DNA of 64,000 bases from Davidsoniella eucalypti. Lineage: Eukaryota > Ascomycota > Sordariomycetes > Microascales > Ceratocystidaceae. A program made the position numbers and the translations under genes. Where the stretch lies: NCBI GenBank assembly GCA_004009845.1, contig RMBW01000030.1, positions 62,001 to 126,000 on the forward strand, given 5' to 3'. Numbering within the stretch: position 1 is the stretch's first letter; each line of letters starts with the position of its first letter. Of the stretch, positions 14,901-26,154 are shown piece after piece. Under the pieces are notes generated by a model. The model ran no database searches and was not told the origin of the DNA. It saw nothing but the letters and a program-made list of their open reading frames with translations.

Positions 14901-17900
14901 CACTACGGCCGAGGCTACCCTCCCACCAAAACCAAATCTCGAGCAGATGGCCTGGAACGACGTCCAAACGAAAGCAAGGGAACAGACAAAGGAAAATCGG
15001 GGTTCATCTCACGCTATACGAACCAAATAGCAAAGAAAAGAATGGGGAGAAAGGGCCAACCAAGGTCGCAAGAGAGGCGGGGTGACACTGTTCATATGTC
15101 ATATCTTTGTATTGGCAAACACAAAAAACAAGACGTCGTTTCGTGGGGGGAAGATCAAGGGAAAGAAAAGGTCGTGGTAAGGCATCTCGGGCTGTTCTGT
15201 TATTTTGTGTGTCCCAGATTTTCACAACAATGTCGCTTGGAGACAGGACGGCTCGTAGTTCTCCTGGGGAATGGATATTGCCATGATGTGATGCTGTGGC
15301 ACATGGTGATGTCTTCCAGCTCAAGATTAACAACATTCCGCTTCTAAGCATCGTCACACCACATTGCAGTTGGTAGCTCAAGACCCCCCACGGGCAAACA
15401 GAATGAACGCCTTCTCCGAAAGCAAGCCTCTCTTTCTTCCCTCCTTCGTCCCAGAGAAGAGAGGAGACAGTCACTTCATCATGTCCATTCCGTCAATCTG
15501 CGGGCGTTGGTGAGTCCCTTGATTCCAGCCATGCCTGGCTAACCCCCACACGGCAACCTTTAGAGTCGGACACTGTCTCTGTTTTGTTCCATCAATAGCA
15601 CAATGGCATGTTACTCCAAAAAGCTTCCTGTATCAAAAGATGATTCTAGACGTTTATGAAGACAACAGTAGGGTTATTCAGGGTTCGATGTATCAGTTCG
15701 GTCACGTGATGACGGTCGTGTTAGTTCGGAACGACGGCAACAATGTCAAGTGAGAGAGTAGCTATCGAAGGACTTGTGATATGACCACTTCCAATAGGGT
15801 AACCGGCAATGCTTGTAGAAGTTCGTTCACATTATTGGGGTCATCGTCGTCGGTGGGAATTGCTGAAAGTTGGTTCACATAGATAGAAAGATAACAGATA
15901 TGAAAACAAAAGTCAAGACTCTAGGAGATATCGAATGTTAACAGATAGTAAGTACAATGGTAGTAACAGAAAAACGGCGAGCAGCCAAACTATTTTCAAA
16001 AACCAAACAGGAACGAGAAATCAAGAAAGCTGAATTGGGCAGTAAACGGAGCAGCTGGTATCTTTATAAGAAACAAAAGGGAAAGCGAAAACTGATAAGA
16101 GAATTGCCTAGAATTCTTTTTATCTACTTAGAAAAAGATAAACACCCCCAAAAGATTCGAAAAATGCAATAATCTTAACGGAATGTATTTGATATCTCGC
16201 TCTATGCAAGAACGACGCACGAACCTTTCTTTCTCGTCTGAGTGGTCCTTTTTCCTTCTTCTTTATCAGACTAGGTTAAAATAGAAAGATAAAGAGCTCG
16301 AGATAAACAATAGGCCTTTGGGCTAATGAATGACCATACCATAGCTTTCCAAGAGACTATCTCTATATTTTTTAAATTACTTTTCTTGTGCTCGCATACT
16401 ATGTACAACTTACATTATTATCCTACAATTCCAAAAGTTGCTTGATCTATCACAGTCAAACTATCGTATAGGCTTTTTTTCCAAGCCACTTCGTAGAGAT
16501 AGAGAATAGATAGAGAACAATTCTAGTGATAGTAAAACGCCCGTTTCTATCCCTGCATAGAATTTCAAGGCCTAACATCTTGCTCAAGAGATAAGAAAAC
16601 AACGAACTGAAAATTCTGCTCGCCCACCCCTCACCAAAATGACAAGACAAAAGGATGTAACTAGTACTACTCTATATATGTTCATATCAATAACAACGGC
16701 CCTAGATGTATAGATATGACCTAGTTGCGTACTGGCCATATCTGTCAACTACCGGAACTTCTCCTGTATCAGGGCCACACTGCAAAGAGAAGGAGAAACT
16801 GATGGTTTCTAAAGAACACATTTATAATATACTACGATAGAATTTACAGTTGTCTGCCTTATCATGGTCATAGCTTACACACAAGTAACCCGCAATCCGT
16901 GGACTCAATCTATGGTCTTTGATAGTCACTGTTCCTCTTTTTTATATGCTTTATATTCTGCCTTTTCGATAATATGTCCCGTATGGTGGCCATATCCGTG
17001 ACTTCCAAGATAGACCTGATGTAGAAGATATCTTTTAAGAAGTGCATATTTGATGTAATTTTCCACAGGCACCTAATCATATATCACATGTACTATCCGA
17101 TAAGACTAAATGTGACAGCTTATTCGGGAGGCTCGGTCGATCTTAACGTAACCCCCCTTTGAATAGACAGTCCATATACTTGTATAAATATGAGCTTCAT
17201 CGACCTATCCTACAAACTTTACGAGGTCCTACTTGACACGATTATTTCAAGACTTCGTAGTTGCAGAATCTATATGAAATAAATGCCAACATCATGTAGA
17301 CTACGTACAGCAATAGTATGGTGGTAGTCTTGTGATATCTCTCCGTTGTTAGGTATCTTTATGTATCTGATGTAATAGGATAAAAATGCCTTTTCGGGAC
17401 TTGGACCCGAGTATTTCAACCTAGTGACATCAGCCGTTATTATAGCCTTCTATCCGCCACATTGGGTCACCGATCGAAAGGGAAAACATTGCAAATGGTG
17501 ATATGAAGACGCGTTTTAACAGGTCTGAAATCAGTGACAAGTCAAGTAGTACTGGTTGACTTACGTCGGTAGAACCAACTTTCCTCTTATTTGGCTAGAG
17601 CCAAAATTGCCGCTCTCACTCGTCCATTTGCTTTCCTACCTATTGCTTAACTGTCAACCAGAGATTTTCACGTGATTTGTAGTGTAGTGTGACCTGGAGT
17701 ATGACTTGTGAATTCAATAAATACAGTTCGTTGATATTAGCCTCTCGAGCTTTGAAGAAAGACCTGACTACATATCTTTGCAATGTGGGACATCTCGCTA
17801 TCTATTAACTATTCTGGGCCTACAGTCCTTACGTCGTGTAGGAACACTGTGAATATCTACTTTCTTTCTCTTTGTAACTGGTAACATGAACTCAGTATTA

Positions 17901-19736
17901 CAGGGAATACTAGACAATTGCATCGCTAACCCATCAACTCAAGATCTTGATTAACAATCTTGTGGACATATCATGATGCTGTAAAATTTCTTGTATATTT
18001 CTATTTTGTCAAACTTGCTCCTCTAGTATTCAGTAGCTGTAGAATATAGTTTAAGATATAATGCATATCTATACAAATTATTCCAGCACGTATGTACATA
18101 CACATATATATTACCTGGGAACCTTTACTGGGAAATATCCAAAGCAAAGAAGGAAATACTAGTCTTCCCCTCATGTTTCTTAGTTTGGTCTTTTCCTTTT
18201 CTTTCCCCATGCTTCTTTGTTTTTTGGTATCTAGATCGCTAGCAATATCAAGAATTACTCTCATTAGAGTTTCATTCTGTGTGTAACCTCTCTAACCCTC
18301 GCCCTCGCCCTCTCTCGATTGCGATTAGCCCTGTTCGTACGGTCCGTAAAAGTCTGTACCTTGGATATGATATTAGAGACGGTGTCGTACATGTGTGTAA
18401 CCATCATCGTCATGTGAATCTGTTGGTGGGTTTGCTGGGGCCGATGATGCCTGGCTCAGGTTTGAACGTGGTGCAACAGCACACCAGGATTTTCTCGAGT
18501 GTGCTGGAGATAGATGGTGGAATGACCACAAGGCAGGTAGCCATACTCAAGGCCTTGAGACGCCATATAATGGAAAGTCTAGACTAGGCACTTGGCAAAA
18601 ATAGTTTGCTGACTACCGACTTGCCCCGTATTCTGGAGAATAGTAGATAATACCGTACGATTGTCACCACTCATCCTAGATGATAAGACTTGTAAAGTAG
18701 CAGTTAGCTTACTTTTACTTTGGGGGATTGGGACAAGGTGTCCTCTATGTCTTTCATGATGAAACGATATAAGGCTGCATCCTGGTTCGTTAACCTCGCA
18801 GTATGCTTCCCAGATTTGCTACAGGTACTCGATGTAGTTATGTGAAAAGCTGGCAACATCTGGTTCCATAGAGATATGTTGCTTGACCCCCGTGCTCGAT
18901 AATAATAACAAAACTTCTTGTTTTAATGAAGTGTAGGACAGAAGGTACTATTCAAACTCCGTTCTTAGAGCTCATTCCTAACGCTCTCTCCTAGCATTCT
19001 GTCATCAAACTGGGTGGCAACATTCATATATCATTGCTGCCCCTCCTCTAGTTTCCTTTGTCATGTTTTAGTTATTTAGGACTTTAGTTGATTACTGTTT
19101 AGCTTTACTACAGTTTTCTGGGAACATTGACCTTTACTGTCTTCGTCTACAAACTTATTCTTTATATTATAACTGGTACACCATATATTGTACCAATCCA
19201 TGTTTAATTATCTCATCACTGACGAAAGATCGTTGTATGATCCAGTCATTGTATGTTATCTTACGTCATTCGCTTTTTCTTGTACGGTTTTGATACACGC
19301 CCGCCCCTTAAGAAAGAAGACCCAGTGGCAAGTTTTCCCCTAGGCATTGCCTTCATATTCAATAGATTTCATGTATACATACATGACAACTCCGATCGTC
19401 CTTTATATGAAATTAATCTTTCAAAGCCAGGTTTAATTGTCAACTAAAGTCTGCTCGCTCGCTATTACGGTTGACCGTTTGTTATAGCGATACTCTGAGT
19501 CTTGACAAGACACCAGAACAGAAGTATTAGTACATTCATAACTCTTTCATGCTTCCGTTCCGCTGTAAACACATAAGCAAGTTTCAGGACTGTAGTGAGT
19601 GCTATGATTGAATTCGAGAATGTACTATCAAAGATATATATATATGCTATATCATGTCCTCATCTAACTGCTACCCGCCGTTTTATCGTAGGAAAAATCA
19701 AATCATGTGTTTTCATGTTACACAAGTACCAAAAAG

Positions 19737-19855
19737 ACATACAACACCCGGTATTCCCACGTGGTCACCCACCGTAGTACTGATCGAGCGCTTGATAGTT
19801 TAACGAGGGGAGAGCGGACGGGATCCCGTGCTTTCTATCAGCTATGGTCGTATGT
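19737..19855 (-). rRNA. 5S ribosomal RNA gene
   Basis: Read on the minus strand, the 119-nt segment starts ACATACGACCATAG and ends GGTGTTGTATGT, so the two ends pair as helix I of 5S rRNA (ACATACGAC with GTTGTATGT, one G-U). It carries the fungal core GGGATCCCGTCCGCTC and the internal-control-like GGTGGGTGACCAC. A T-run (TTTTT) follows within a few bases of the 3' end, as expected for a Pol III terminator. Length matches fungal 5S (118-120 nt). This is a single dispersed copy, as is usual in filamentous ascomycetes, where 5S genes are unlinked from the rDNA repeat. A LINE 3' fragment begins 43 bp upstream of its 5' end. Confidence 0.95.
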
Positions 19856-19898
19856 TGGAAAATTAGGGAACTTGGTGGGTTTATATAGATTATAGTTT

Positions 19899-19976
19899 AT
19901 ATGGACCGCTAGTTCTTCGGGACTAGGGGACGGTGTCGTCCCGCACATAAAGCTATTGAGTTTGTCTAGCGGAGGA
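19899..19976 (+). mobile_element. LINE 3'-UTR fragment upstream of the 5S gene
   Basis: This segment aligns to the 3' UTR of the LINE at 60.8-63.2 kb (63049-63126), with scattered differences and a 2-nt deletion. Both contain CTAGTTCTTCGGG and the stem GGGACG-loop-CGTCCC; the loop here is GTGT instead of GTCT. Similarity stops after GCGGAGG, before the A+T-rich tail seen in the other copies, so both ends are truncated. Its left end lies 43 bp upstream of the 5S rRNA start, pointing away from that gene. Confidence 0.8.
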
Positions 19977-19999
19977 AAGGAAAGGTTAAAACACAAGTA

Positions 20000-20850
20000 G
20001 AGAGAGAAATTGTAGAAGTCGAAGGTGTGAGACAAAAGGTCAACAGATGTTGGGTCCAATGTCATAGAAAAGTCCATGCCCTTTTTGTAAGGGCTTTTGC
20101 CAGAGTTCGTCTGCCTGAGGTGTGCTTCTCGGCAGTTTCTATACAAACATTGCAGTCCAGGCTCCTGGTTCACCTTTGCAGGTCCAGAGATGGTAGAGGT
20201 TCCTTGTCTCTATCGCGTGGTTTGCATTTGAGTGAAGCATCCTTGTGTTAGAAACGAAAGTGGTAGTCTTTGAAGTCGCCATGGCCTGATATAGCAGCTA
20301 GCACTGCTCTTTGAATTTGTCTTGGTAGCGCAGTCTCTTTCTGTTGCGGGAAAGTGAGCTTGCCACTGAAATAACTCTAAACCATTGTTCATGTTTGGCG
20401 TGTCTTCCTTGATCCATTGTCCAGCTGTGGCTAGAGACATCTCTGAATCTCGGGTGTTGGTTGCTGCTGCTTTAGCTAGCTTATCAGCTTTATCGTTTCC
20501 GTGTATGTCTTTGTGGCCTGGCACCCAGATACAACATATTCGTAGCCCTCGATGCCTCTGTTTGGCCGCCTGTATCCATATCTTCGTTTCGTCTACTGCT
20601 TGCTGTGGTGTCCCAGTTCGTTGTACCCTGTTGTTGGGACGGTGAGCTGCTGCTTGGTTGTCTGGACATATCCATATGGTCTTGTTTCCATGGGTGTCGG
20701 TCGAACCGTAGCCCGTTCTCGGCACACTACTTAATGCTTTGTTCCATTGCCACCTTGAGGTTCCAATTGCGCTCTTCTGGCAATGTCCCTTCTATCTTCC
20801 AAACAATATATCATAAACAAACATTTTGCCGTAATCTCGGAACCTAAACA
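20000..20850 (-). pseudogene. Decayed LINE ORF2 relic: RT end, RNase H, zinc-knuckle region
   Basis: The minus strand encodes broken pieces of a Tad-like LINE ORF2. Around 20726-20850 a frame reads KVAMEQSIK-stop-CAENGLRFD, resembling the end of the RT region. From about 20665 to 20415 there is an RNase H-like frame with PDNQAAAHR and VPGHKDIHGNDKADKLAKAA. Between 20290 and 20190 it reads SGHGDFKDYHFRF-stop-HKDA, which matches TGHGDFAEYHDRFEHTDA just before the zinc knuckle of the intact LINE at 62.6 kb. In-frame stops, frame changes and an apparent deletion between RT and RNase H show it is dead. Orientation is opposite to the adjacent 3'-UTR fragment, so these are probably two separate insertions or a rearranged one. 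Confidence 0.8.
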
Positions 20851-20858
20851 TTTTGGTG

Positions 20859-23087
20859 TTATTCTAGGGTTCTAATAATACTGCTGTAGGCCTCTAGAAT
20901 GGGGTTGTAGAGCTGCTCAGGACTGCCCTCTGGTGTTCCAAGTATGACTATATCCCCAAACAAGATTGATCTGATGGTTAGACATAAATGTTTCACAACA
21001 CCTAATGGCTCTGGGAACCCATCCAGTATAGCATTGAGTCCACCACCTATAATCATATCTGCAGTCTTAAAACTAGCAATGTCATCTAAGCTTCTAGCCT
21101 CCCACCTTCGAAGACGATCCATACCTTTCTTCTGTTTGATATCACCAAACCCATTGTTCCATGATTGGCGTGCACACATCCAAATCAAAACATAAAAGAA
21201 CGACTCTAGGTCATGGCGATAGGTATGGTCAGCCCCCTCCAGAACCTCAATTGCCATGAATGGAATTGTACCTGTTCCATGTTTCGCACCACTTGGACCA
21301 CTATCCTGTATCTTGGCTAGATCGAGATCAATAAGCATACCACTGAAGCCACCTGCAGTCTTGGGGTCTGTGATAATGATGTTGTTTGTTGAAATATCCT
21401 GGTGAAGAATTCTGCCCATCATGTAAAGAGACCGGTGAGCTTTTATAGCATCTCTCATTGCTTCAAGTAACTCCCTCACTGTCCGGAAGCTTTCGAGGGG
21501 ACGACCAGCAGGGGAAACAACAATACAGTAGTAGATCATATTGTCCCAAGAGACCTCAGTAGCAGACTGATTTGTGTTAATTGATGGCCGACCAGAATTG
21601 TTCTGTGATTTCTTCTTTGACAAGGGGGCATCGGTAGATAGGTGATCAGATGTTTGCTTTCGTTGTTGGCTGGAGGGTAATGATGAGGCTAGTGATTTTG
21701 AACTTGGAGATATAGGTTGTATGTCTTGATTGTGAAACCGGTGCCGTGGCGGAAACTCCAGGTGTTCTCGTAGCTCTTGGGTGGATGTGATTCGACAATG
21801 GGTTATCATCCTGTTCACACCCTCAACACCCCGTTCTTGTGCTAGCTTCAGGTGTTCAGCTTCAGGAGTACGATTTTCCGGGACCCATGAAAACTTGGCA
21901 ACATGTCCATTACTTGTGGTAAAGCACGTGGTTGCTTGACAGATATCTGCAGTCTGTCTTGAAATCTGTTCACTGAGTCTTATATTCAAGCCCGGTAGCT
22001 CAATATATTGATGCCCATCCACAGATTTGATAAATGTGTCCAGGCCCATGGCATCATCATCCATCGTGGCATATCCAACAAGAGCCCGTGCAAATTGCTC
22101 TGGCATTTCATGAATATTAAATGGACCTGAGCTATACGGACCTGATTGATCAAATACCCAGAGCTCCATTCTTGATCCACAGAGCAAGAAGCCATGAACA
22201 AACCTACGTGTAGGGTCATCACCAAAGATACTTTGAACATAGCGTGTCAACTGAAGAAAATCCGCCTTGAATCTGCTTTTGTCGTAAGATTGCCTGTGCT
22301 CCCCAACAACAAGAACGTTCCTATAGCGAAAGTCGCTGCCTGTGATTGCACGTTTCTGGAAGAAGATATCCATTTGAACTTTTCGCCCTTCAAACTGGCT
22401 GATTGCCGTTGTAGTATATAACTTGTTTGGCGCAAGGGGGAAAGAACTATCTTGTAGTGAGCATAGCCAGTTCCAGACGGCGTTCCCACTGGCAATCGAA
22501 GGAAATGATGTCCACCTGTTATCATCGTATGCTGCCATCACATTGTTCAACATCTTGTTCTGTTCCTCTGTCCAAGTTTCAGGGTTGAAGTATTTTTCAT
22601 GGAAGCCACCGACATGACGAAACGTACAGTCCTTGATCTCAAGGAAGAGCTCCTTCTTAATACGTCGATCTTCGCGAGCATAAAATTGACTAGAGCTAGC
22701 ATTGATAGGTGTCTGAAGGTATAGATGGGAGTGAGTAGGTGGTGGGGGTGTTGATGGGCTGGAGTTACGGATAATGGCAAATACTGTAGCCCAAACTTCA
22801 ATTTCGGAGGCTTTGTTGATGATATGATCAATGAGGGGGTTGAATTTGTCGATTTTTACAGCACCCTCCTTGTCCAAGTCTGTTATTGTACATGATATGG
22901 CTATTATTGCCTCAAATGCTTGTACTGCGGGTGATGCAAATAAAGATGCTAGAAGAAGAACAACTAATTTTTTTTGTTGAGTCGCATTGATGTCAAAGAA
23001 GTCTAGCAGTCGAGCTCTATTCGTCGCAAGAATATTATCAATAGGGTTCTTCTTGATGATATCGAGTTCTTCTTGAGTGAAAGCCAT
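20859..23087 (-). CDS. FunK1-type fungal protein kinase
   Basis: An intronless 742-residue frame from the ATG at 23087 (an upstream in-frame ATG at 23135 would add 16 residues). The C-terminal half has hallmarks of the fungal FunK1 kinase family (Pfam Pkinase_fungal). SWVPENRTPEAEHLKLA is near residue 400. AGRPLESFRTVRELLEAMRD is followed by the catalytic-loop equivalent LHQDISTNNIII (HQD at about 562-564, where R of HRD is replaced by Q). IDLDLAK (about 586-592) stands in place of DFG, then GTIPFMAIEVL and HDLESFFYVLIW. A Ser-rich linker precedes the last section. The N-terminal part lacks a domain I can name beyond the usual FunK1 extension. FunK1 genes are expanded in some fungi, often in repeat-rich regions; substrates are unknown to me. 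The frame is intact while LINE relics on both sides are decayed. Confidence 0.85.
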   Translation of the reverse strand: MAFTQEELDIIKKNPIDNILATNRARLLDFFDINATQQKKLVVLLLASLFASPAVQAFEAIIAISCTITDLDKEGAVKIDKFNPLIDHIINKASEIEVWATVFAIIRNSSPSTPPPPTHSHLYLQTPINASSSQFYAREDRRIKKELFLEIKDCTFRHVGGFHEKYFNPETWTEEQNKMLNNVMAAYDDNRWTSFPSIASGNAVWNWLCSLQDSSFPLAPNKLYTTTAISQFEGRKVQMDIFFQKRAITGSDFRYRNVLVVGEHRQSYDKSRFKADFLQLTRYVQSIFGDDPTRRFVHGFLLCGSRMELWVFDQSGPYSSGPFNIHEMPEQFARALVGYATMDDDAMGLDTFIKSVDGHQYIELPGLNIRLSEQISRQTADICQATTCFTTSNGHVAKFSWVPENRTPEAEHLKLAQERGVEGVNRMITHCRITSTQELREHLEFPPRHRFHNQDIQPISPSSKSLASSLPSSQQRKQTSDHLSTDAPLSKKKSQNNSGRPSINTNQSATEVSWDNMIYYCIVVSPAGRPLESFRTVRELLEAMRDAIKAHRSLYMMGRILHQDISTNNIIITDPKTAGGFSGMLIDLDLAKIQDSGPSGAKHGTGTIPFMAIEVLEGADHTYRHDLESFFYVLIWMCARQSWNNGFGDIKQKKGMDRLRRWEARSLDDIASFKTADMIIGGGLNAILDGFPEPLGVVKHLCLTIRSILFGDIVILGTPEGSPEQLYNPILEAYSSIIRTLE

Positions 23088-23338
23088 ATTGGTATGTCTA
23101 TAAGAATATGGCTGGTTAGTCAAGGGTTTCCTCAATTGAAGTTAGAAAGGAAAATGTAAACAAACCTCTTCCAGCATAAGCGGGTTTTTGCAGTAGGATG
23201 AATAGGAGAATAATAAATTGACGCAGGAAATATGGTAATGTTGAGGGTGTTTATTTCGCCGATATAGAAGTTGAGAAATCGTGATACGGTGTACTTTTTA
23301 AATGTCCAAGATGATGATGTTGATTTTAAAATGCCCAA

Positions 23339-23789
23339 ATAACAACAAATGGACTCTGTTGTACATCATAAATTGTGGAGGGAAACTGCGTATATATATT
23401 TATAGTAGTTGGCTTTAGCTTATAGTGGATACGTAGCGGCAATGTTGAGATGAAAACAGTGAAGAAAACATAGTTATGTGACTAACAAAGATTTCGTTTG
23501 ACAACCCAACAATTAAATGCCTAATGAAACTTTCCTCTAACTGAAGTAGTAGTCAGGAGATGACAGGAGATTTAAATTGACATACAATCCTTATTGTTCA
23601 GGCGATAGCAGGATCCTTCAATAAATGTATGTACATAAAAAAATTACTACATATGCCTTACTTTTTCTTCCAGCAGTCTCACAAATAGATTTCTGCTACA
23701 ACCTGAAAGATTAAACAGCTTGCAAAGAAAGACCTTTATTCGCTGCCAAGATATACTTTAATACATTTTTCATTGTATGTATCATTTAG
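23339..23789. other. Spacer upstream of the FunK1 gene
   Basis: A+T-rich sequence with no gene seen. It probably includes the FunK1 promoter. One copy of the TGTATGTACAT motif lies at 23626-23636. Confidence 0.4.
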
Positions 23790-24330
23790 GTACTGTTTCT
23801 ACGTGTCACTAAGAAGAAGGAAACCATCAACGCCAGGCGAAAAGCACTCTCTCTACGGTACTTGGTGAGAGCTGGGGGCACTAACCTCTTGCCAGAATTA
23901 AGATATGCCGCCGAACACCACAAGGCCGCGGAGGAACTCAATAAGACAGTAGCGAGGACATGTAGGGAGCACTTCCAAGAGGTTATATCTAGCATGGCAT
24001 CACTACCGGATGTATTTAGGGCGGCAAAATGGCTCAGACAGGAACAAAGAACGAGAATCCCTACCCTAAAGTCTAAAGATGGCAACCTCAAGTCCACTCT
24101 GGCAGACCAAATACAAGTGCTCCGAGATACCCACCTCACGGGTAGTGGCATGGACGGCTCTGACAGATCTGAGATCCAGAACCACAAGGACAACAGACTA
24201 GTCTGAGCAGGCCCGGATACTAGGAACACAGAAAATTGGTGCCAGAAAACACAGCCTCGCCCAGAGTCGAAAAGGAGCTCTTAGATAAATCTCTAGACTA
24301 TAAATAAAATCATCATCATCAACAGAGCCT
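23790..24330 (+). mobile_element. Internally deleted LINE relic
   Basis: A frame from about 23793 runs to a TGA near 24204 and contains VTRKKETINARRKALS-like text, VARTCREHFQEVISSM, DVFRAAKWLRQEQRTRIPTL and STLADQIQVLRDTHL. This is the pattern of the LINE ORF2 stretch between endonuclease and reverse transcriptase. No RT follows. Instead comes a short non-coding 3' part ending in TAAATAAAATCATCATCATCA, typical of LINE 3' tails with short repeats. I therefore call it a truncated, internally deleted or non-autonomous LINE copy. It is not the same family as the 60.8-kb element judging by the tail. Confidence 0.7.
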
Positions 24331-26154
24331 TGGATGTCTACCAAGATATACCAGGAAGCTATAATAATAAAAAAGCATGGCTCTAATGTACTTTGAACAA
24401 TGTAAGGGCTTGAGTGAAAACTTGAGTCGTAAACAAGTGCTCCAATTACCTAGCCACACAACTTGTAACCACCCCGCTAGTATCGTGATATCATGAAGTT
24501 GTTTTCTGCTTCCATTTCGTCTTATATATCAAACGCTTCATGTTTTCCGAAGATTCCTTCTGTCAAATGATATACACTAGTTTCATATAGAAATGAAATA
24601 AAGCACATATTGTTTGTCAAATATAGCTCAACTCTAATTACATGTTTTCGTATATCAAGTTAAGACATGAGGTATGTTTTCTGAGTTGTTCTTCCTGCCC
24701 ATCTTTTCTATGAAGACAACCATCAGCCCTCAACATCATGTTAGTAAACTCTATATGGAATCATGCCAGCACAAACATCACCAATTTTTTTAAAAAAAAT
24801 AACGCTAGCTTTATTTCATAGGTCACCACGCTGTTTATTAACACCACTAGAAATTTAGGAGAAAATATTGCTCATTATAAAAGAAAAAAATCAGTTATCA
24901 GATAGGCTTGGTAGCTGTTCATACACCACTCATGCTTTTGTTATTTTTAATTTTGATTTTTGTTCGTTGCTTCTTTTCAGAGACATCATCATCGCCAAAG
25001 AAAGAGAATGTATCTACTGCCAACATTTTTGCGCCCAAGAGTTAGTTTGTATCTTCTCTGTTTTTCGTTTCTTCCCAGTATCCCACGATATCAAGAGCGG
25101 ATATTGTATCACCGTGATACTGTTCGAGTTTCTGCTCTCTCCAGATCTCCTATCTTTATCGAATCCAAGGTATATACAATAGATAGTAATAAAATATGTG
25201 CAAGTCCCAAGTTTTTTTTCTGTTATAACAGTGTTGAAAGTTGAATAATGCAAAGGTGAAAAAAATAATTTGTATCAAGAATTTTTTGGGGTTTTTGTTT
25301 TAAATAGACGCGAAACGAGTGAATAGCAAGAATATAAAGCGCAAAAGCGATAGAAAAGTAAAACTTGAAAACTGTAAGCAACTCTCCAAGTGTACAGGTG
25401 GACTGGTTCCTAGGTATACATTGACGCAAAGAAGGCAAAGGGCAGTATCGAGCCGACCAGGAAAGAGATATAGTAGATAGAGTAGGTATCATTCAAAGAA
25501 AAAGTTCAGATGTAAATAAGATGATAGCGAATTCAGATCGTGACAGTAGGAAGTACATCTGCTAAGTGAAAACATAGGAAAGAGGATAAAGATAGCGATT
25601 GATGGATGTAGAAGGTGGTATTTATTGTACAAGGAGTCATACGGCGTTGGAGAAAGTCCGACGTATTGCTAACGTAGAGTATATATATGGATGATATAGG
25701 AGGTAGTAGCAGGATGGAGAAGGATATTGCTCAGAAGATGAATAAAACTCATTACACGACAATACGATTACAATTTTTGGCTGCCCTGAGGACAAACCCT
25801 TTCGGCCGCGGCTTCAAGACAAGCCAGTCAATGAAAGGATCGGAGCACACCACATACTATATTCAAGCAGTGAGTGGTATGCTATGTAGCGTACCAATGA
25901 AAATGGGAAGAGGGTTTCGCATGCAAATCTCGAGAGTATATGGTGATTGATGACTAGCACATTGAGACGTTTCTATCCACATGTGCAGCAGCACGTTCTC
26001 TCTCATCAGCGTCGCACTCGTAAGTATAGGACGTCATTCATGTCATATATGTTTTCAATATAAGGATGAGAAGTTTTGCTGGTTGACAAAAGGGGGTGAG
26101 TGTAGTAGTGTCTGTTGCTACAATCAAGCGAAGAAGGATCATCAACTCTTCACT
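24331..26154. other. Spacer between LINE relic and the cyclin gene
   Basis: A+T-rich. I see no gene. The right part is probably the 3' UTR and terminator region of the minus-strand cyclin gene. Confidence 0.4.

Larger units (their letters stand above)
840..19736. other. Long A+T-rich non-coding stretch (about 18.9 kb)
   Basis: I see no protein gene with recognisable domains and no convincing multi-exon structure. Open frames are short (mostly under 130 codons), often overlap on both strands, and have no family resemblance. Contents noted: purine-rich + strand near 1200-1510, which is pyrimidine-rich in the sense of the adjacent minus-strand gene and may be promoter or leader; a (TTA)n run; a poly-G run; several copies of an 11-mer palindrome-like motif; and a small G+C-richer open frame at 18279-18587. 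Part of it is probably upstream control region of the AreA-type gene, but this is inference. Confidence 0.5.

Noticed and set aside
15004..15474. 156-codon minus-strand open frame
   Set aside because: Overlaps a 101-codon frame on the other strand. No motif and no plausible splice partners were found.
17390..17420. tRNA-like GGGACTTGGACCCGAGT segment
   Set aside because: No acceptor, D or anticodon stems could be formed around it.
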